Positions 42,044-51,355 of a DNA stretch of 64,000 nt are shown here, piece by piece. Made by a program: the position numbers and the translations under genes. A model generated the notes under the pieces. It was not told the DNA's origin. It made no database searches and worked only from the letters and a program-made list of their open reading frames with translations. Position 1 is the stretch's first letter, and every line of letters starts with the position of its first letter. The stretch is from Paenibacillus mendelii (lineage in GTDB: Bacteria > Bacillota > Bacilli > Paenibacillales > Paenibacillaceae), in NCBI RefSeq assembly GCF_024498075.1, contig NZ_JANHOF010000014.1, positions 1 to 64,000 of the forward strand, read 5' to 3'.

Positions 42044-43432
42044 ATGATGACGAACACGAAGCAGCCTATTTTGAAGATCACTTTGCTTACCTCTATTCTC
42101 GCGGCATCCCTGCTTCCCAGCCTGTCTGCACCTTATGCTTCTGCAATCGCTCTTGAGCAGGATCTGACCGGCATCGCCAGCGTCGTCCAACCGATTATCG
42201 ACAATGCCAAGCAGAATGGCATTCGCGTATCGGTAGGCCTCGAGGATGTTAGCGGCGCATACGGGGATGACAGCCTTCTGCTCGGCTCCAGTGAATCCTA
42301 CATGCCGGCCAGTACGATCAAGGTTGCGTTAATCTCCGCCTTATTGCAGCAGGTCGACAAAGGGGTGCTTACACTGGATAAGCTCGTTACCGTCGAGAAA
42401 TCCGACGTCGTCGGCGGGACAGGTTCCCTGCAGAAAGAAACCTTCCCCCAAGAGGTTTCCATCGCGCGTCTGGCGCGTTTGACGATCACGCAATCCGATA
42501 ATACCGCCACCAACGTGCTGATCGACGAAGTCGGACTCGATAACGTCCAAGCTCTCATGGATCAGCTCGGCCTGGAGGTCATGCATCTCGGACGCAAAAT
42601 GTTCGCTTCCGCACCAACTCCAGAGCAGGATAACTACATCAACGCCGCCGACCTTGCGGCACTGCTGGACCAGATTTACAGCGGCCAATTTCTATCCAAT
42701 ACGTCCCGCAATCAGCTTATCACCTGGATGTCCGCTCAAGAGGTCAACACCAAATTCGGTGCGGCCTTGCCGGATGCCCCGATCGCCCACAAGACCGGTG
42801 AGAACGCGAACGTTACCCACGACGCCGGCTTCTTCCTGGTACCGGGCCATGAAATCGCCATCTCCGTCATGACGGAAGTAACGACAACCAAGGACTTTGA
42901 CGAAGCACAGAAAATCGGAAATCCGATCGTTCAGGATATCGCCAAAGCCGTCTATCATGCCTTGGTCGAGGATCGTGAAGCAAGCGAAGCTTCTTCCATC
43001 ACGAGAGCAGAATTCGTATCGCTTCTTGCGCGCCAGCTGGGATTAACGTCTACTGCGGCTAAACCATCATTCGCTGATGTGCTGCCAGGCTCGGCTTATT
43101 ATGACGATATCGCCGCAGCCCGCGAAGCTGAAATTATCAATGGCTTGCCAGGCAACACATTCGGACCAGCCGCATCAATCACCCGGGCCGAAATGGCTGC
43201 CATGTTCGTCCGTGCTTACGAGTACGCTCATGGCGAGCTGCAAGCAAGCACAGATGGGCTTCCATATGAAGATCAAGCCAAGACCCCTGCATGGGCGAAA
43301 GAAGCCATCTTGAAAGTAAGCCAGCTGAACGCTGTTTCGGCCTATGAGGACGGAACCTTCCGACCTGCTGCACCATCCACGCGCAGCGATGGCATTCAAA
43401 TGCTTGCAAGCTTATGGGAGCTCGCCAAATAA
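42044..43432 (+). CDS. Class A beta-lactamase-fold serine hydrolase with SLH domains
   Basis: The 462-residue exported protein has a signal peptide (about residues 1-35) and a class A beta-lactamase domain (about 40-300). Catalytic motifs are S90-T-I-K93, S151-D-N153 and K250-T-G252. Two to three SLH repeats follow (about 314-460: ITRAEFVSLLARQLGL, SITRAEMAAMFVRAYEYA, RPAAPSTRSDGIQMLASL) for attachment to the cell wall. The general-base ExxLN motif is not clear. The nearest candidate is Glu194, so it may be a peptidase or PBP-like enzyme rather than a true beta-lactamase. AGGAG lies eight bases before the ATG. Confidence 0.85.
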   Translation: MMTNTKQPILKITLLTSILAASLLPSLSAPYASAIALEQDLTGIASVVQPIIDNAKQNGIRVSVGLEDVSGAYGDDSLLLGSSESYMPASTIKVALISALLQQVDKGVLTLDKLVTVEKSDVVGGTGSLQKETFPQEVSIARLARLTITQSDNTATNVLIDEVGLDNVQALMDQLGLEVMHLGRKMFASAPTPEQDNYINAADLAALLDQIYSGQFLSNTSRNQLITWMSAQEVNTKFGAALPDAPIAHKTGENANVTHDAGFFLVPGHEIAISVMTEVTTTKDFDEAQKIGNPIVQDIAKAVYHALVEDREASEASSITRAEFVSLLARQLGLTSTAAKPSFADVLPGSAYYDDIAAAREAEIINGLPGNTFGPAASITRAEMAAMFVRAYEYAHGELQASTDGLPYEDQAKTPAWAKEAILKVSQLNAVSAYEDGTFRPAAPSTRSDGIQMLASLWELAK

Positions 43433-43463
43433 TAAACCATACCATCCAGTCTGCCGCTTAGCC

Positions 43464-43501
43464 ACAAAGTCGCACAAAGCATATGCCTTGTGCGACTTTG
43501 T
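43464..43501. terminator. Terminator after the SLH protein gene
   Basis: ACAAAGTCGCACAA pairs with TTGTGCGACTTTGT around a 10-base loop, 30 bases past the stop codon. The arms provide T-rich and A-rich edges for both strands. Confidence 0.75.
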
Positions 43502-43518
43502 TATGTATGCCGTTGAAT

Positions 43519-44110
43519 TCAACCGGCACTATTATGTACGGGAACGTCCTGCTTGAGCTCTTCCTGTTTCATAGGCATGACTTCTTGGCTGGCAGTGGTA
43601 GGAAAGCTGCCAAGAAAAGCCTGGTTAATCCGGCTATCGATGCCCGCAGCCGGCTTGCCGCAGCGCGTTAACTCTTCTTCCCCAAACATCGGTTCAACAA
43701 ATTACGAGTGATCCGCTGCACACGAGGATCGGGTCCTTGCGCCCGGCCGATCGTCCCCGTCGCCGGAATGGCGCGCCATGATACTCCCAGCCAATCAATC
43801 CGGGAATGCTGCCGCCCGCCTTCATGCCTGTAATGCTCAGGATTCGTTACCGTCCAATCGCCATATCCCGGGCCGAATGTACTCGTACCCATGAGTTCAT
43901 GCTCATCCAGAAACGGACGCTTTCGCGCGAAGGCGCGGAAGGGAGCCCCTGTGACCGAATTGTCGTAAAGGAACTATTTCGTGATGAATCCTGCATCGTA
44001 TCCGGCTGATCGAATGAAAATCTAGTCATCTGCCAGTCTAACGTACCTGGTCTAGCATTCTCTTGAACGGTTGCGTTCTCCATCCGCTTGGCATGCTCAT
44101 GCTCATGCAT
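43519..44110 (-). pseudogene. Frameshifted hypothetical gene (two single-base losses)
   Basis: AAGGAGGATACGT precedes an ATG at 44110 whose frame begins MHEHEHAKRMENATVQ and runs cleanly to about residue 58. Then sense-like coding moves to a second frame (ARKRPFLDEHELMGTSTFGPGYGDW, NPEHYRHEGGRQHSRIDWLG). After RITRNL it moves to a third (VEPMFGEEELTRCGKPAAGID ... stop at 43519). Each shift equals one missing base. The first shift point lies near a G4 run at about 43946-43949. The restored product would be about 195 residues. I do not recognise the family. Confidence 0.6.
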
Positions 44111-44186
44111 ACGTATCCTCCTTTGGATATGCAGTATCATCGTTCAACTGATTTCTACCTGATGTATTCATTGGGAAAGCCAATCC

Positions 44187-44861
44187 TTACTGTTGTCCAA
44201 ATCCTCGCCTGAACAACAACCCTGTTGACAGCTTCGCGCACCATAACGAGAAAGCTGTGAAGAGAAGACCCCAGATGAAGGCCGGCACGCGAGTAACTTG
44301 ACTCAGGTTCGCTGCATCGCTGGCAGACCCCGGTTCTACAACCGCTATCGACAAGATTACGATGGAGCTGATCACGGATTCAACTAAGCAGATGAACGAG
44401 ATGAGCAAATAATAACCAGTTCGCAGCCAAGGAGGCGCAGCCGCGTAGATCAGCGCTGTCAGGGCGGCGAAACCTGCACACCAGACCATGCCGTAACCGT
44501 TGCGTACGAAGAGCGCTAATCCAACTACCGCAAGAACGGTAACGACAATCAAACCAGCACGTTCCCGCTTGTAGGCATGCAGCAGAAACAGCAGCAGCGC
44601 GAACAGTGCCGAACCGACATACCCGGCAAGCGAGATCGGAATCACCATCCAGGCTTCAGTATAGGAGGATAAAGTGACACCGCTTTGATTGCCGAATAGA
44701 TGAATATACATCACGCTGCCCGACAGCAGCAGGGTGACAAGAGCATGCGCCAGCTCATGAACCAATGTATCCACATTGCGGACAAACTCGGAGAACGGAA
44801 TGAATCGGGTCAGAATGGCCGTAACGATAACGATTCCCGCCATCTTTAGCCACGCGCGCAT
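44187..44861 (-). CDS. M50-type membrane metallopeptidase
   Basis: The 224-residue polytopic protein has the zinc motif HELAH (about residues 35-39, in DTLVHELAHALVTLLLSG) in its N-terminal membrane region and about six membrane segments. It resembles the M50B-like/peptidase M50 family seen in Bacillales genomes. The third zinc ligand is not obvious. Substrate unknown. AAAGGAGG precedes the ATG. Confidence 0.75.
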   Translation of the reverse strand: MRAWLKMAGIVIVTAILTRFIPFSEFVRNVDTLVHELAHALVTLLLSGSVMYIHLFGNQSGVTLSSYTEAWMVIPISLAGYVGSALFALLLFLLHAYKRERAGLIVVTVLAVVGLALFVRNGYGMVWCAGFAALTALIYAAAPPWLRTGYYLLISFICLVESVISSIVILSIAVVEPGSASDAANLSQVTRVPAFIWGLLFTAFSLWCAKLSTGLLFRRGFGQQ

Positions 44862-44941
44862 GGCAATCCCCTCCTTTTGTTTGGATTTACAATTTCTTAT
44901 GCCGCTTGGCTTCCATTGATCCGGCGTGTAATCTATCTTTC

Positions 44942-45082
44942 TTAGATTTGCAGCAGCCGCACATCGCGCGCCACATTCGCTGCAGAGACGCGATCGTTCA
45001 CACCCCGCTTGGCGTAGAGGCTAGAGACATAAGCCCCATCAATGCCCAATCCATCCAATGCCAGCTTCGTTCCTGCATTCAT
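44942..45082 (-). CDS. Small hypothetical protein
   Basis: A 46-residue frame (MNAGTKLALDGLGIDGAYVSS..., ending VARDVRLLQI) begins at an ATG with GAGAGAGG just upstream and three in-frame stops right before it, so it is self-contained. Composition is protein-like. No homologue is recognised, and the ribosome-binding-site spacing is short. Confidence 0.4.
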   Translation of the reverse strand: MNAGTKLALDGLGIDGAYVSSLYAKRGVNDRVSAANVARDVRLLQI

Positions 45083-45206
45083 ACGCCTCTCTCATCACTA
45101 TTTATGACAATCATATGATCCAACATACGATGAATGTCACTAGGTTTCTCGTGGTTCGCTTAACTATACTATGAATACAAAACAATGAAAATATGGAGGA
45201 ATTAAG

Positions 45207-45635
45207 ATGTTTACTGCGTTATCCGACCGATCACAAGCCTATCTATATGCAGCTGTCGTGCTTACTCTTGGGATTGGCTTCAGCCCGCTGCCCCTGATGA
45301 ATTCGTTCATGGCGTATGGCATCTTCCTATGATTGTAATTGCGGGACTTTACCACACCGAGCAAAATCCGCTGCTTGCCGGCTTGCTCATTGTGGTTAGC
45401 TGCCTATTCCTCGTCCCCTTCATCGGGTACATCCGTCTGCAGACTGGCAGTGTCTGGACCTGCGTTTATTCTTCATACGATGCATAATCTGGCTTGGGCG
45501 GTCTTGGCAGCCATCACGGTTTCTGAATCGAAGCTTTCTTATGCCGTCAGCGGGGACACCAGCCTAATCGTCATCATCTGCTATGCGCTGCTCACGGTTT
45601 GGGTGCTGCACCGGCTGCGCAAAGAACGTACATAG
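45207..45635 (+). pseudogene. Decayed CPBP-family intramembrane protease gene
   Basis: GGAGG and an ATG at 45207 start a frame (MFTALSDRSQAYLYAAVVLTLGIGFSPLP). Coding then moves to a second frame holding the CPBP motif FVHGVWHLPMIVIAGLYH and VPFIGYIRLQTGSVW. At about 45452 it returns to the first frame for the HTMHNLAWAV motif and C-terminus. The first catalytic motif (EExxxR) and the helices around it are missing. At least one internal deletion and one more frameshift therefore inactivate it. Confidence 0.75.
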
Positions 45636-45646
45636 GGGACTTCGGC

Positions 45647-45690
45647 AAAAAAACAAGAAGAGAGCGGGGTTTCCCCTGCTCTCTTCTTGT
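45647..45690. terminator. Terminator of the secreted repeat protein gene
   Basis: ACAAGAAGAGAGCGGGG pairs with CCCTGCTCTCTTCTTGT, with seven T residues on the minus strand. It also lies just behind the CPBP remnant on the plus strand. Confidence 0.88.
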
Positions 45691-45712
45691 TTGCCAACGT
45701 ATGCTCCAGTGT

Positions 45713-46180
45713 CTACTCAGGCTTCGCAGCCCCGTCTTTGCCCTTGCTCTTATTAGCACGTGCTTCATGGATTTCGTGGCAGAGCTGCTTATGAGACTTG
45801 CCCTCCGTCGAGATCCCGAGACTCTTCGCAGTCTCCTGAAGCTTCGCCATATGCTTCGCCTTATGCTCCGCCTTGAACCTCTCCCACTTGGCCTGGTCCT
45901 TCGTGCGGGCAGCTTTCAGCTCTTCATGAAGCTGCTCGGCGGTCTTCCCTTCAGTGGAAATGCCGAAATACGCAGCAGCTTCCTTCAAATGCTCCAGCTT
46001 GCGTGCCTTATGCTTCTCACTTCCAGCCTTCCACTGATGGCGATCCATATGATGCTGCTCAACTTGCGGCGAAGAGCCGGAAGGCGGATTGGTCTCATTC
46101 TGGGCAAATGCCGGTACAGCTGCCAGCACCAAAGCTCCTGCAGCCGTTAATACGATTGATCTGATCCATGTCTTATTCAT
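45713..46180 (-). CDS. Secreted protein with two GISTEGKTxxQL repeats
   Basis: The 155-residue exported protein has a signal peptide (about residues 1-26, ending AFAQ) and two similar helical repeats. One is near residues 60-92 (KLEHLKEAAAYFGISTEGKTAEQLHEELKAAR), the other near 110-142 (KLQETAKSLGISTEGKSHKQLCHEIHEAR). It is rich in His, Lys and Glu. It resembles other Bacillales envelope proteins carrying this repeat, whose function I do not know. AAGGAG precedes the ATG. Confidence 0.7.
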   Translation of the reverse strand: MNKTWIRSIVLTAAGALVLAAVPAFAQNETNPPSGSSPQVEQHHMDRHQWKAGSEKHKARKLEHLKEAAAYFGISTEGKTAEQLHEELKAARTKDQAKWERFKAEHKAKHMAKLQETAKSLGISTEGKSHKQLCHEIHEARANKSKGKDGAAKPE

Positions 46181-46262
46181 CCAACTGTCACTCCTTCATT
46201 CTTTCGTAACAGTTGGATAGTTTCTCCAGACATCCTGCATTCTATTCCAAATATTTTCCTGC

Positions 46263-47342
46263 TTATTCTAGCTCATGGCCTTCCGTTGCTCGCTCGCCCT
46301 GCTGTTGAAGTCTCTCCAGCTCCTGCAGAAGCTCTGCCTTGGCGAAATGCTCGCCAATAAAGACCGCCACATCGTTGACGCGAGACTGAGGCGTAACACG
46401 CATGAAATCCAGCTCGCGATAGGCGTATTGGAATAGAAACCGGCTGTTGGTATCGGCAAAGGTCAGAATCCCTTTCGCCCGGTAGACTTCCTTCGGCAGC
46501 CTCGCCATGAAATCCTCGAAATCATGACTGTTGACGGGACGGGTCAAATAGTGTGTCAGCGCCATCACATGCTCGTGTGAAGCATGGGCATGTGACCCGG
46601 AGTGATGCTCCTCCGTACCCTGCTCATCGTGTCCGTGTTCACCGTGTGTGCAGTTCGCTCCACAGACATGCCCCGTATGCGCGGCTGGAGCGATCCTCCC
46701 ATTCGCGGAAGACGCTCGATCCGGATCGAAGATCCCCATCTCCGTCACGCAGCGAACGGTCACAGTCAGCGGCGCATACTCATTGAGCTCCCGGACAAGC
46801 TGCTGCACTTCGATAATTTCTTCCGGTGCAAGCTTATCCGCTTTATTCACGATCAGATCGGTTGCACAGCGAATTTGCTCCTGCATGAGCTTGAAGGTCC
46901 GGCCCCCCTTCCTGCTGCGGCTGAGCAGCTCGGGTCCATCAACGACCGTAACGACGGTGCGCAGATCCACGCGCGCATACATGGCCGTCTCGGTTACCGC
47001 GTCCATAATTTCCATGGGATTCGCAGCTCCCGTGGATTCGATCAAGACCACGTCAGGCCCATACTCATCCAGCAGCGTCTTCAGCTCCAGGCTCAAGTCT
47101 CCCCGGATCGTGCAGCAGAGACAGCCGCCCAGCATCTCCGCCATCGGGACGTCCTCGCCAATAATCTGTCCGTCCAAATTCACGTCGCCCAGCTCATTCA
47201 TAATGACGGCAGCCTTCACGTCAGCCGCTTTATAGTAATCGATCACCCGATTGAGCAGTGTCGTCTTGCCGCTTCCCAGAAAGCCGGAAAGCAGGTGAAC
47301 CGGTACCGTTCGGGTGTGTTCATAATGGTCGCTTGTTGTCAT
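46263..47342 (-). CDS. zagA: CobW-family GTPase, Zur-regulated zinc metallochaperone type
   Basis: The 359-residue protein is a COG0523 GTPase: Walker A GFLGSGKTTLLN (about residues 19-30), the metal-binding GGCLCC (CxCC, about 72-77), ESTGAANP and the NKAD specificity motif. A His-rich linker (about 220-260) and a C-terminal CobW domain follow. A Zur-like box in its promoter supports a role in zinc delivery under zinc limitation, as for B. subtilis ZagA (YciC). ATG at 47342 is nine bases after AGGAGG. Confidence 0.82.
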   Translation of the reverse strand: MTTSDHYEHTRTVPVHLLSGFLGSGKTTLLNRVIDYYKAADVKAAVIMNELGDVNLDGQIIGEDVPMAEMLGGCLCCTIRGDLSLELKTLLDEYGPDVVLIESTGAANPMEIMDAVTETAMYARVDLRTVVTVVDGPELLSRSRKGGRTFKLMQEQIRCATDLIVNKADKLAPEEIIEVQQLVRELNEYAPLTVTVRCVTEMGIFDPDRASSANGRIAPAAHTGHVCGANCTHGEHGHDEQGTEEHHSGSHAHASHEHVMALTHYLTRPVNSHDFEDFMARLPKEVYRAKGILTFADTNSRFLFQYAYRELDFMRVTPQSRVNDVAVFIGEHFAKAELLQELERLQQQGERATEGHELE

Positions 47343-47391
47343 CAATCTTGTCCTCCTGGAATGTTAAAACCGATTTCCAATGCTACTCCCG

Positions 47392-47412
47392 ATTATATCG
47401 TAATTATTACAC
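47392..47412 (-). promoter_or_regulatory. Zur-type box and -10 of the CobW gene promoter
   Basis: The perfect palindrome GTAATTATTAC (47400-47410), extended as TCGTAATTATTACAC on the plus strand, matches the core of the Bacillus Zur box. It directly abuts a perfect TATAAT (47392-47397) read on the minus strand, so a bound repressor would block the promoter. Confidence 0.7.
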
Positions 47413-47552
47413 ATTTAACAGATCGACCCGGCTGCCCGAAGCGCCGCTTGCAGGTTCTACTACGCCAATTCCCGCTGGTCTGAGGAATAATGGCCCCCTG
47501 TTAAGGGAAACTTAAGGTCTGCTGCCCACATCCTTCCAAGGAGGCGAACATC

Positions 47553-48989
47553 ATGACTACGACGACGCCGGATCATAAGCCCGCTCAGCCGCCGTCGGTC
47601 GAAGCGGCATTAGCCGAGTTCAGTACCTGTATCGATATTGAACAAAGGACTTTTCCGAAAAATGCGATTCAAGCCGTTTATTTGCTGCATTTAGTGAGTC
47701 AAGACCAGCTTTACCGAGAGATCATTCGCCCTTTTATGAACGCGACGGATGATGAGACAGCCCATTTGCTCACGCAATCCGTATTTAGTGAAGTCTGCAG
47801 CCATTGCGAGTGCGTCGACGCCATTCTTAACGGGAAAGCCGCTCTGTACCAAGGAAACCAAGCCTGGATTATTGACCTTGCGAGGCCGATTGGACGAACG
47901 ATCGAGCAATCAGAGACAGAGTCCGTCATTGCGGGTCCCCATGACGGCTTTGTCGAGAATATGATGGAGAACCTGGCGGTTATCCGCCAGCGGATTCGAA
48001 GCTCCCATTTAAAAACCGTCGAGCTGTCCGTCGGAGAAGTAACCAAGACTCCTGTCATTGTGGCCTATATCGAAGGCATTGCCAATCCCGATCTATTACA
48101 AGCCTTGATTGACCGTATTAAGGGCATCGAAACTGACGCCGTCTATGAGGCCAACATGCTCGTGCAAATGATCGACGACAATCCGAATTCCGTCTTCCCG
48201 CAATTTATGACGACCGAACGGCCGGACGTGATTTGCTCCAAGCTTACTGCAGGCCGAATCGTCTGTTTGGTCGACGGCTCTCCGTCTGTATTCAGCTGCC
48301 CGACTTCATTCTTCGAATTTTTCACTTCGCCGGACGATTACTATCAGCGGTGGCAGCTTGGGACGGCTCTTCGTCTATTACGGATTATCGGCTTTCTGAT
48401 CACGATTGGGTTCACCGCCTTCTATGTGGCCGTCACGACGTACCATTACGAGATGATTCCCCACACGATGCTGCTCAATTTGGTAGAGTCCCGCAGCCGG
48501 GTACCCTTTCCGCCGTTATTCGAAGCGCTGCTGATGGAGACGACCATTGAGCTGCTTCGGGAAGCCGGAGCCCGGCTGCCGACCAAGATCGGCCAAACAA
48601 TCGGCATCGTCGGAGGTATCGTCATCGGTCAAGCGGCCGTCCAAGCGGGCTTTACGAGCAATGTGCTTATTATTGCGGTTGCCTCCTCCGCGATCGCATC
48701 ATTCGTCATTCCCAGCTACATCATGAGCGCTTCGATCCGTCTCATTCGGTTTGGCCTCATTATTTTGGCGGGAATTTTGGGAAATTTAGGCCTGATCGTC
48801 GGGATTGGATTCATCGTGATCCATCTGGCGGGCATTACGAATCTCGGGACATCCTATTTGACCCCCGTCGCTCCTATGAACAAGATGGATTGGCTGGATT
48901 CCTTCATTCGCGGACCGTTCTATTTGCTTCGCAACCGGCCCTCTCAAACGAGAACGACCAACACCGTCAAAACAAAAATGAGAAAGTAG
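47553..48989 (+). CDS. GerA-family germinant receptor A subunit
   Basis: The 478-residue inner-membrane protein of spores has a soluble N-terminal half (about residues 1-240), with the GERxxIxYIxGIANP-like VIVAYIEGIANPDLLQALIDRI. Membrane segments follow in the C-terminal half, with SRSRVPFPPLFEALLMETTIELLREAGARLPTKIGQTIGIVGG, the GerA hallmark. It forms a receptor with the two following products, sensing nutrients at germination. AAGGAGG lies before the ATG. The germinant cannot be told. Confidence 0.93.
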   Translation: MTTTTPDHKPAQPPSVEAALAEFSTCIDIEQRTFPKNAIQAVYLLHLVSQDQLYREIIRPFMNATDDETAHLLTQSVFSEVCSHCECVDAILNGKAALYQGNQAWIIDLARPIGRTIEQSETESVIAGPHDGFVENMMENLAVIRQRIRSSHLKTVELSVGEVTKTPVIVAYIEGIANPDLLQALIDRIKGIETDAVYEANMLVQMIDDNPNSVFPQFMTTERPDVICSKLTAGRIVCLVDGSPSVFSCPTSFFEFFTSPDDYYQRWQLGTALRLLRIIGFLITIGFTAFYVAVTTYHYEMIPHTMLLNLVESRSRVPFPPLFEALLMETTIELLREAGARLPTKIGQTIGIVGGIVIGQAAVQAGFTSNVLIIAVASSAIASFVIPSYIMSASIRLIRFGLIILAGILGNLGLIVGIGFIVIHLAGITNLGTSYLTPVAPMNKMDWLDSFIRGPFYLLRNRPSQTRTTNTVKTKMRK

Positions 48990-48999
48990 GGGTGAGACC

Positions 49000-50091
49000 A
49001 TGAGCGAGAAAATTTCCCCGTTTCACATCGCCCTGCTTGTTTATATGATTGAGCTGGATGTGACCTTCTTCAGCCTTCCCCGGCTTATTGCGGAAAACAT
49101 CGGCACCAACGGCTGGATCGGGTTAATCGGCCTGTCGCTTATCGCCGGGTTGAACATCGTTCTTATCCAGCTCGTATACCGGTTTGCCAAAGGCCGTACC
49201 GTTTATGAAATCATGGAGAGAGCCATTCCCAAATGGATCATGTATCCGGTGTATGTGCTGCTTGCTGTGTTCTGGGTTATGCTAGGCAGCTTCGTGGCCA
49301 AAAAATTCGTGCTTATCTTCCAGATTATTTCCTTCCAAACGGCCCCTTCGATGTTTCTATACAGCCTCATTGCGGTCATGGCCTTGTATTTGTTGACCAA
49401 AGGTATCTATAACATCAGCAAGGCAGTGACGATATTTTTCTTTTTTTTGATTCCAGTTGCGTTCTTGGCTGTCTATTTTATTCCGGAATGGGAGCCCATC
49501 CGGTTCACGACTTTTCTATTTCGGGAGGCGGCAGAAGGACACAGCTTTAGAAACTGGCTGGAGGTGTATACCATCTTTACCGGCTATGAACTTGTGCTCC
49601 TGCTGTTTCCATATGCGGACCGGAGTAAAAAAATATTCAAGGGCGTATACATCGGCCACTTCCTGCTGACGTCCATGTATCTGCTGCTGACGGCGGTATG
49701 CTTCGGCTTCTACAGTCTGGGCCAGCTGCAATCGCTCATGTATCCGGTTATCGATTTACTCTCATACATCGAGCTGCCGTTCATCAATCGTATTGAAAAT
49801 CTGATCTTAACCCTCTTTCTTTTCGCCAACCTCGTATCGCTAACGATGTTTCTCTGGGCAGCGCTTACGGCACTTAAGCGGTTGTTCCCAAAACCGAAGA
49901 AGAATGCGCTGGAGATTGGGCTGGTCGTCCTATCGGCCCTCATCGCCATCTACCCCAAAATCACGAGAGATTCCGAGGCGCTTCTTCGGGCGGCGCTTTA
50001 CGCAGAAACCGGCCTTGCATTCGCGGTGCCCATTCTGCTGCTGCTGCTGCTTGCTTGGCAAAACCGGCCGAAGGGAGGCCGATCAGCGTGA
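49000..50091 (+). CDS. GerB-family germinant receptor B subunit (spore germination permease)
   Basis: The 363-residue protein has ten predicted membrane segments of the amino-acid-permease fold used by GerAB-type subunits (KISPFHIALLVYMIELDVTFFSLPRLIAENIG at the start). It follows the A subunit by 10 bases and overlaps the C-subunit gene by four. In GerA receptors this subunit binds the germinant. Confidence 0.92.
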   Translation: MSEKISPFHIALLVYMIELDVTFFSLPRLIAENIGTNGWIGLIGLSLIAGLNIVLIQLVYRFAKGRTVYEIMERAIPKWIMYPVYVLLAVFWVMLGSFVAKKFVLIFQIISFQTAPSMFLYSLIAVMALYLLTKGIYNISKAVTIFFFFLIPVAFLAVYFIPEWEPIRFTTFLFREAAEGHSFRNWLEVYTIFTGYELVLLLFPYADRSKKIFKGVYIGHFLLTSMYLLLTAVCFGFYSLGQLQSLMYPVIDLLSYIELPFINRIENLILTLFLFANLVSLTMFLWAALTALKRLFPKPKKNALEIGLVVLSALIAIYPKITRDSEALLRAALYAETGLAFAVPILLLLLLAWQNRPKGGRSA

Positions 50092-51206
50092 GAAAAGGGA
50101 TCAGTCTACTTATCGCCATCGTTCTATTAACAGGCTGCCGGGATGAAAAGGTAATCGACCGTCTGGGCTTTATCAGCACGATCGCCTATGATTTAGCCGG
50201 TTCCGAACAAGGGAACAACATGCTCCATATTTCGATCAGTATCCCGAAGGCGCAGCCCTTTAATGAACGCGTCCTGCTCTCCACTTATGCCAAGACGTCC
50301 AAGGAGGCGCGTTTCACCTTCTCGCGCCAGAACAACCGCCAAATCGTAAACGGCCAGCTGCGCTCCGTCTTGTTCGGCAAGACGTTGGCCGAGCAAGGAT
50401 TGTGGAGCCGTATCGATACTTTAGTCCGCGATCCTGGCATCGACAGCGAAGTAAGCGTCGTTGTTGTCAGCGGCGATGCGAACGCGCTGCTTAAAAGCAA
50501 ATATCCGCAATACTCGGAGAGCCGTTATATCGATGAGCTCATCCAGACCGAGACGAAGTCCAGGGATATTCCGAACACGAATCTCCACTCGTTTACCAGG
50601 GATTACTTCGATGACGGCATCGATCCTACCGCTCCTTTGCTGAAAAAGGGAGACATGGGACTCGAGATCGACGGTATCGCACTGTTTCACGAGGATCGTT
50701 ACGTAGCCCGGATTGCTCCAGAAGATGCGCTGCTGTTTTCATTTCTTACCGGTAATTTTCACACGGGAGACATCACGGTCAGCTCCTCAGGCGGTGACGG
50801 GATCGATACCGGCGACATCATGATGGGCTCCCTCTCCAGCAAGCGTTCAATCACGATCCGTCATCTCGATGCCCTTCGGGACGGGAATCATCTCGACGTC
50901 ACCATTAAATTGAAAATAAGAGGTTCACTCATGGAGTATATCGGGCCGTTAAAGCTGCAGCAGAGCGCCGATCAGATCAAGCTGGAGAGCGACTTGAACA
51001 AATATGTGGAGAAGAAAACCGAGGCGTTCATCCGCAGGATGCAGGCCGTCAAGGCCGATCCAATAGGGATCGGATTGTATGCGCGCAGCAGCATGAGATA
51101 CAAGCAATGGAAAGCTGCCGATTGGCATGACCGGTTCCCCCATGTCAAGGTTCATGTGAAAGCCGATGTGAAAATTAAAGATATCGGCAAGCTGCAGCAG
51201 TCGTAG
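50088..51206 (+). CDS. GerC-family germinant receptor lipoprotein
   Basis: The 372-residue lipoprotein has a lipobox LLTGC (Cys17) and the Ger(x)C domains: DRLGFISTIAYDL, NGQLRSVLFGKTLAEQGLWSRIDTLVRDPGI and the C-terminal helical part ending in HVKVHVKADVKIKDIG. It starts at GTG overlapping the B-subunit stop (GTGA) with GGGAGG upstream. The longer frame from 50055 is rejected because the signal sequence begins at the GTG. Confidence 0.92.
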   Translation: MRKGISLLIAIVLLTGCRDEKVIDRLGFISTIAYDLAGSEQGNNMLHISISIPKAQPFNERVLLSTYAKTSKEARFTFSRQNNRQIVNGQLRSVLFGKTLAEQGLWSRIDTLVRDPGIDSEVSVVVVSGDANALLKSKYPQYSESRYIDELIQTETKSRDIPNTNLHSFTRDYFDDGIDPTAPLLKKGDMGLEIDGIALFHEDRYVARIAPEDALLFSFLTGNFHTGDITVSSSGGDGIDTGDIMMGSLSSKRSITIRHLDALRDGNHLDVTIKLKIRGSLMEYIGPLKLQQSADQIKLESDLNKYVEKKTEAFIRRMQAVKADPIGIGLYARSSMRYKQWKAADWHDRFPHVKVHVKADVKIKDIGKLQQS

Positions 51207-51355
51207 TTTATATCGTTCCATATCTCATACACCCTGGAGTAATTCGTCCTATCGCTGTGATATACCCACCCGCATATCCTTAAAGGTGCAAGGCTACGGT
51301 TCAGTTTTGAGAATCGGTGCATACACTTACTAGGATGAAAGGAGCGTTGGCGATT

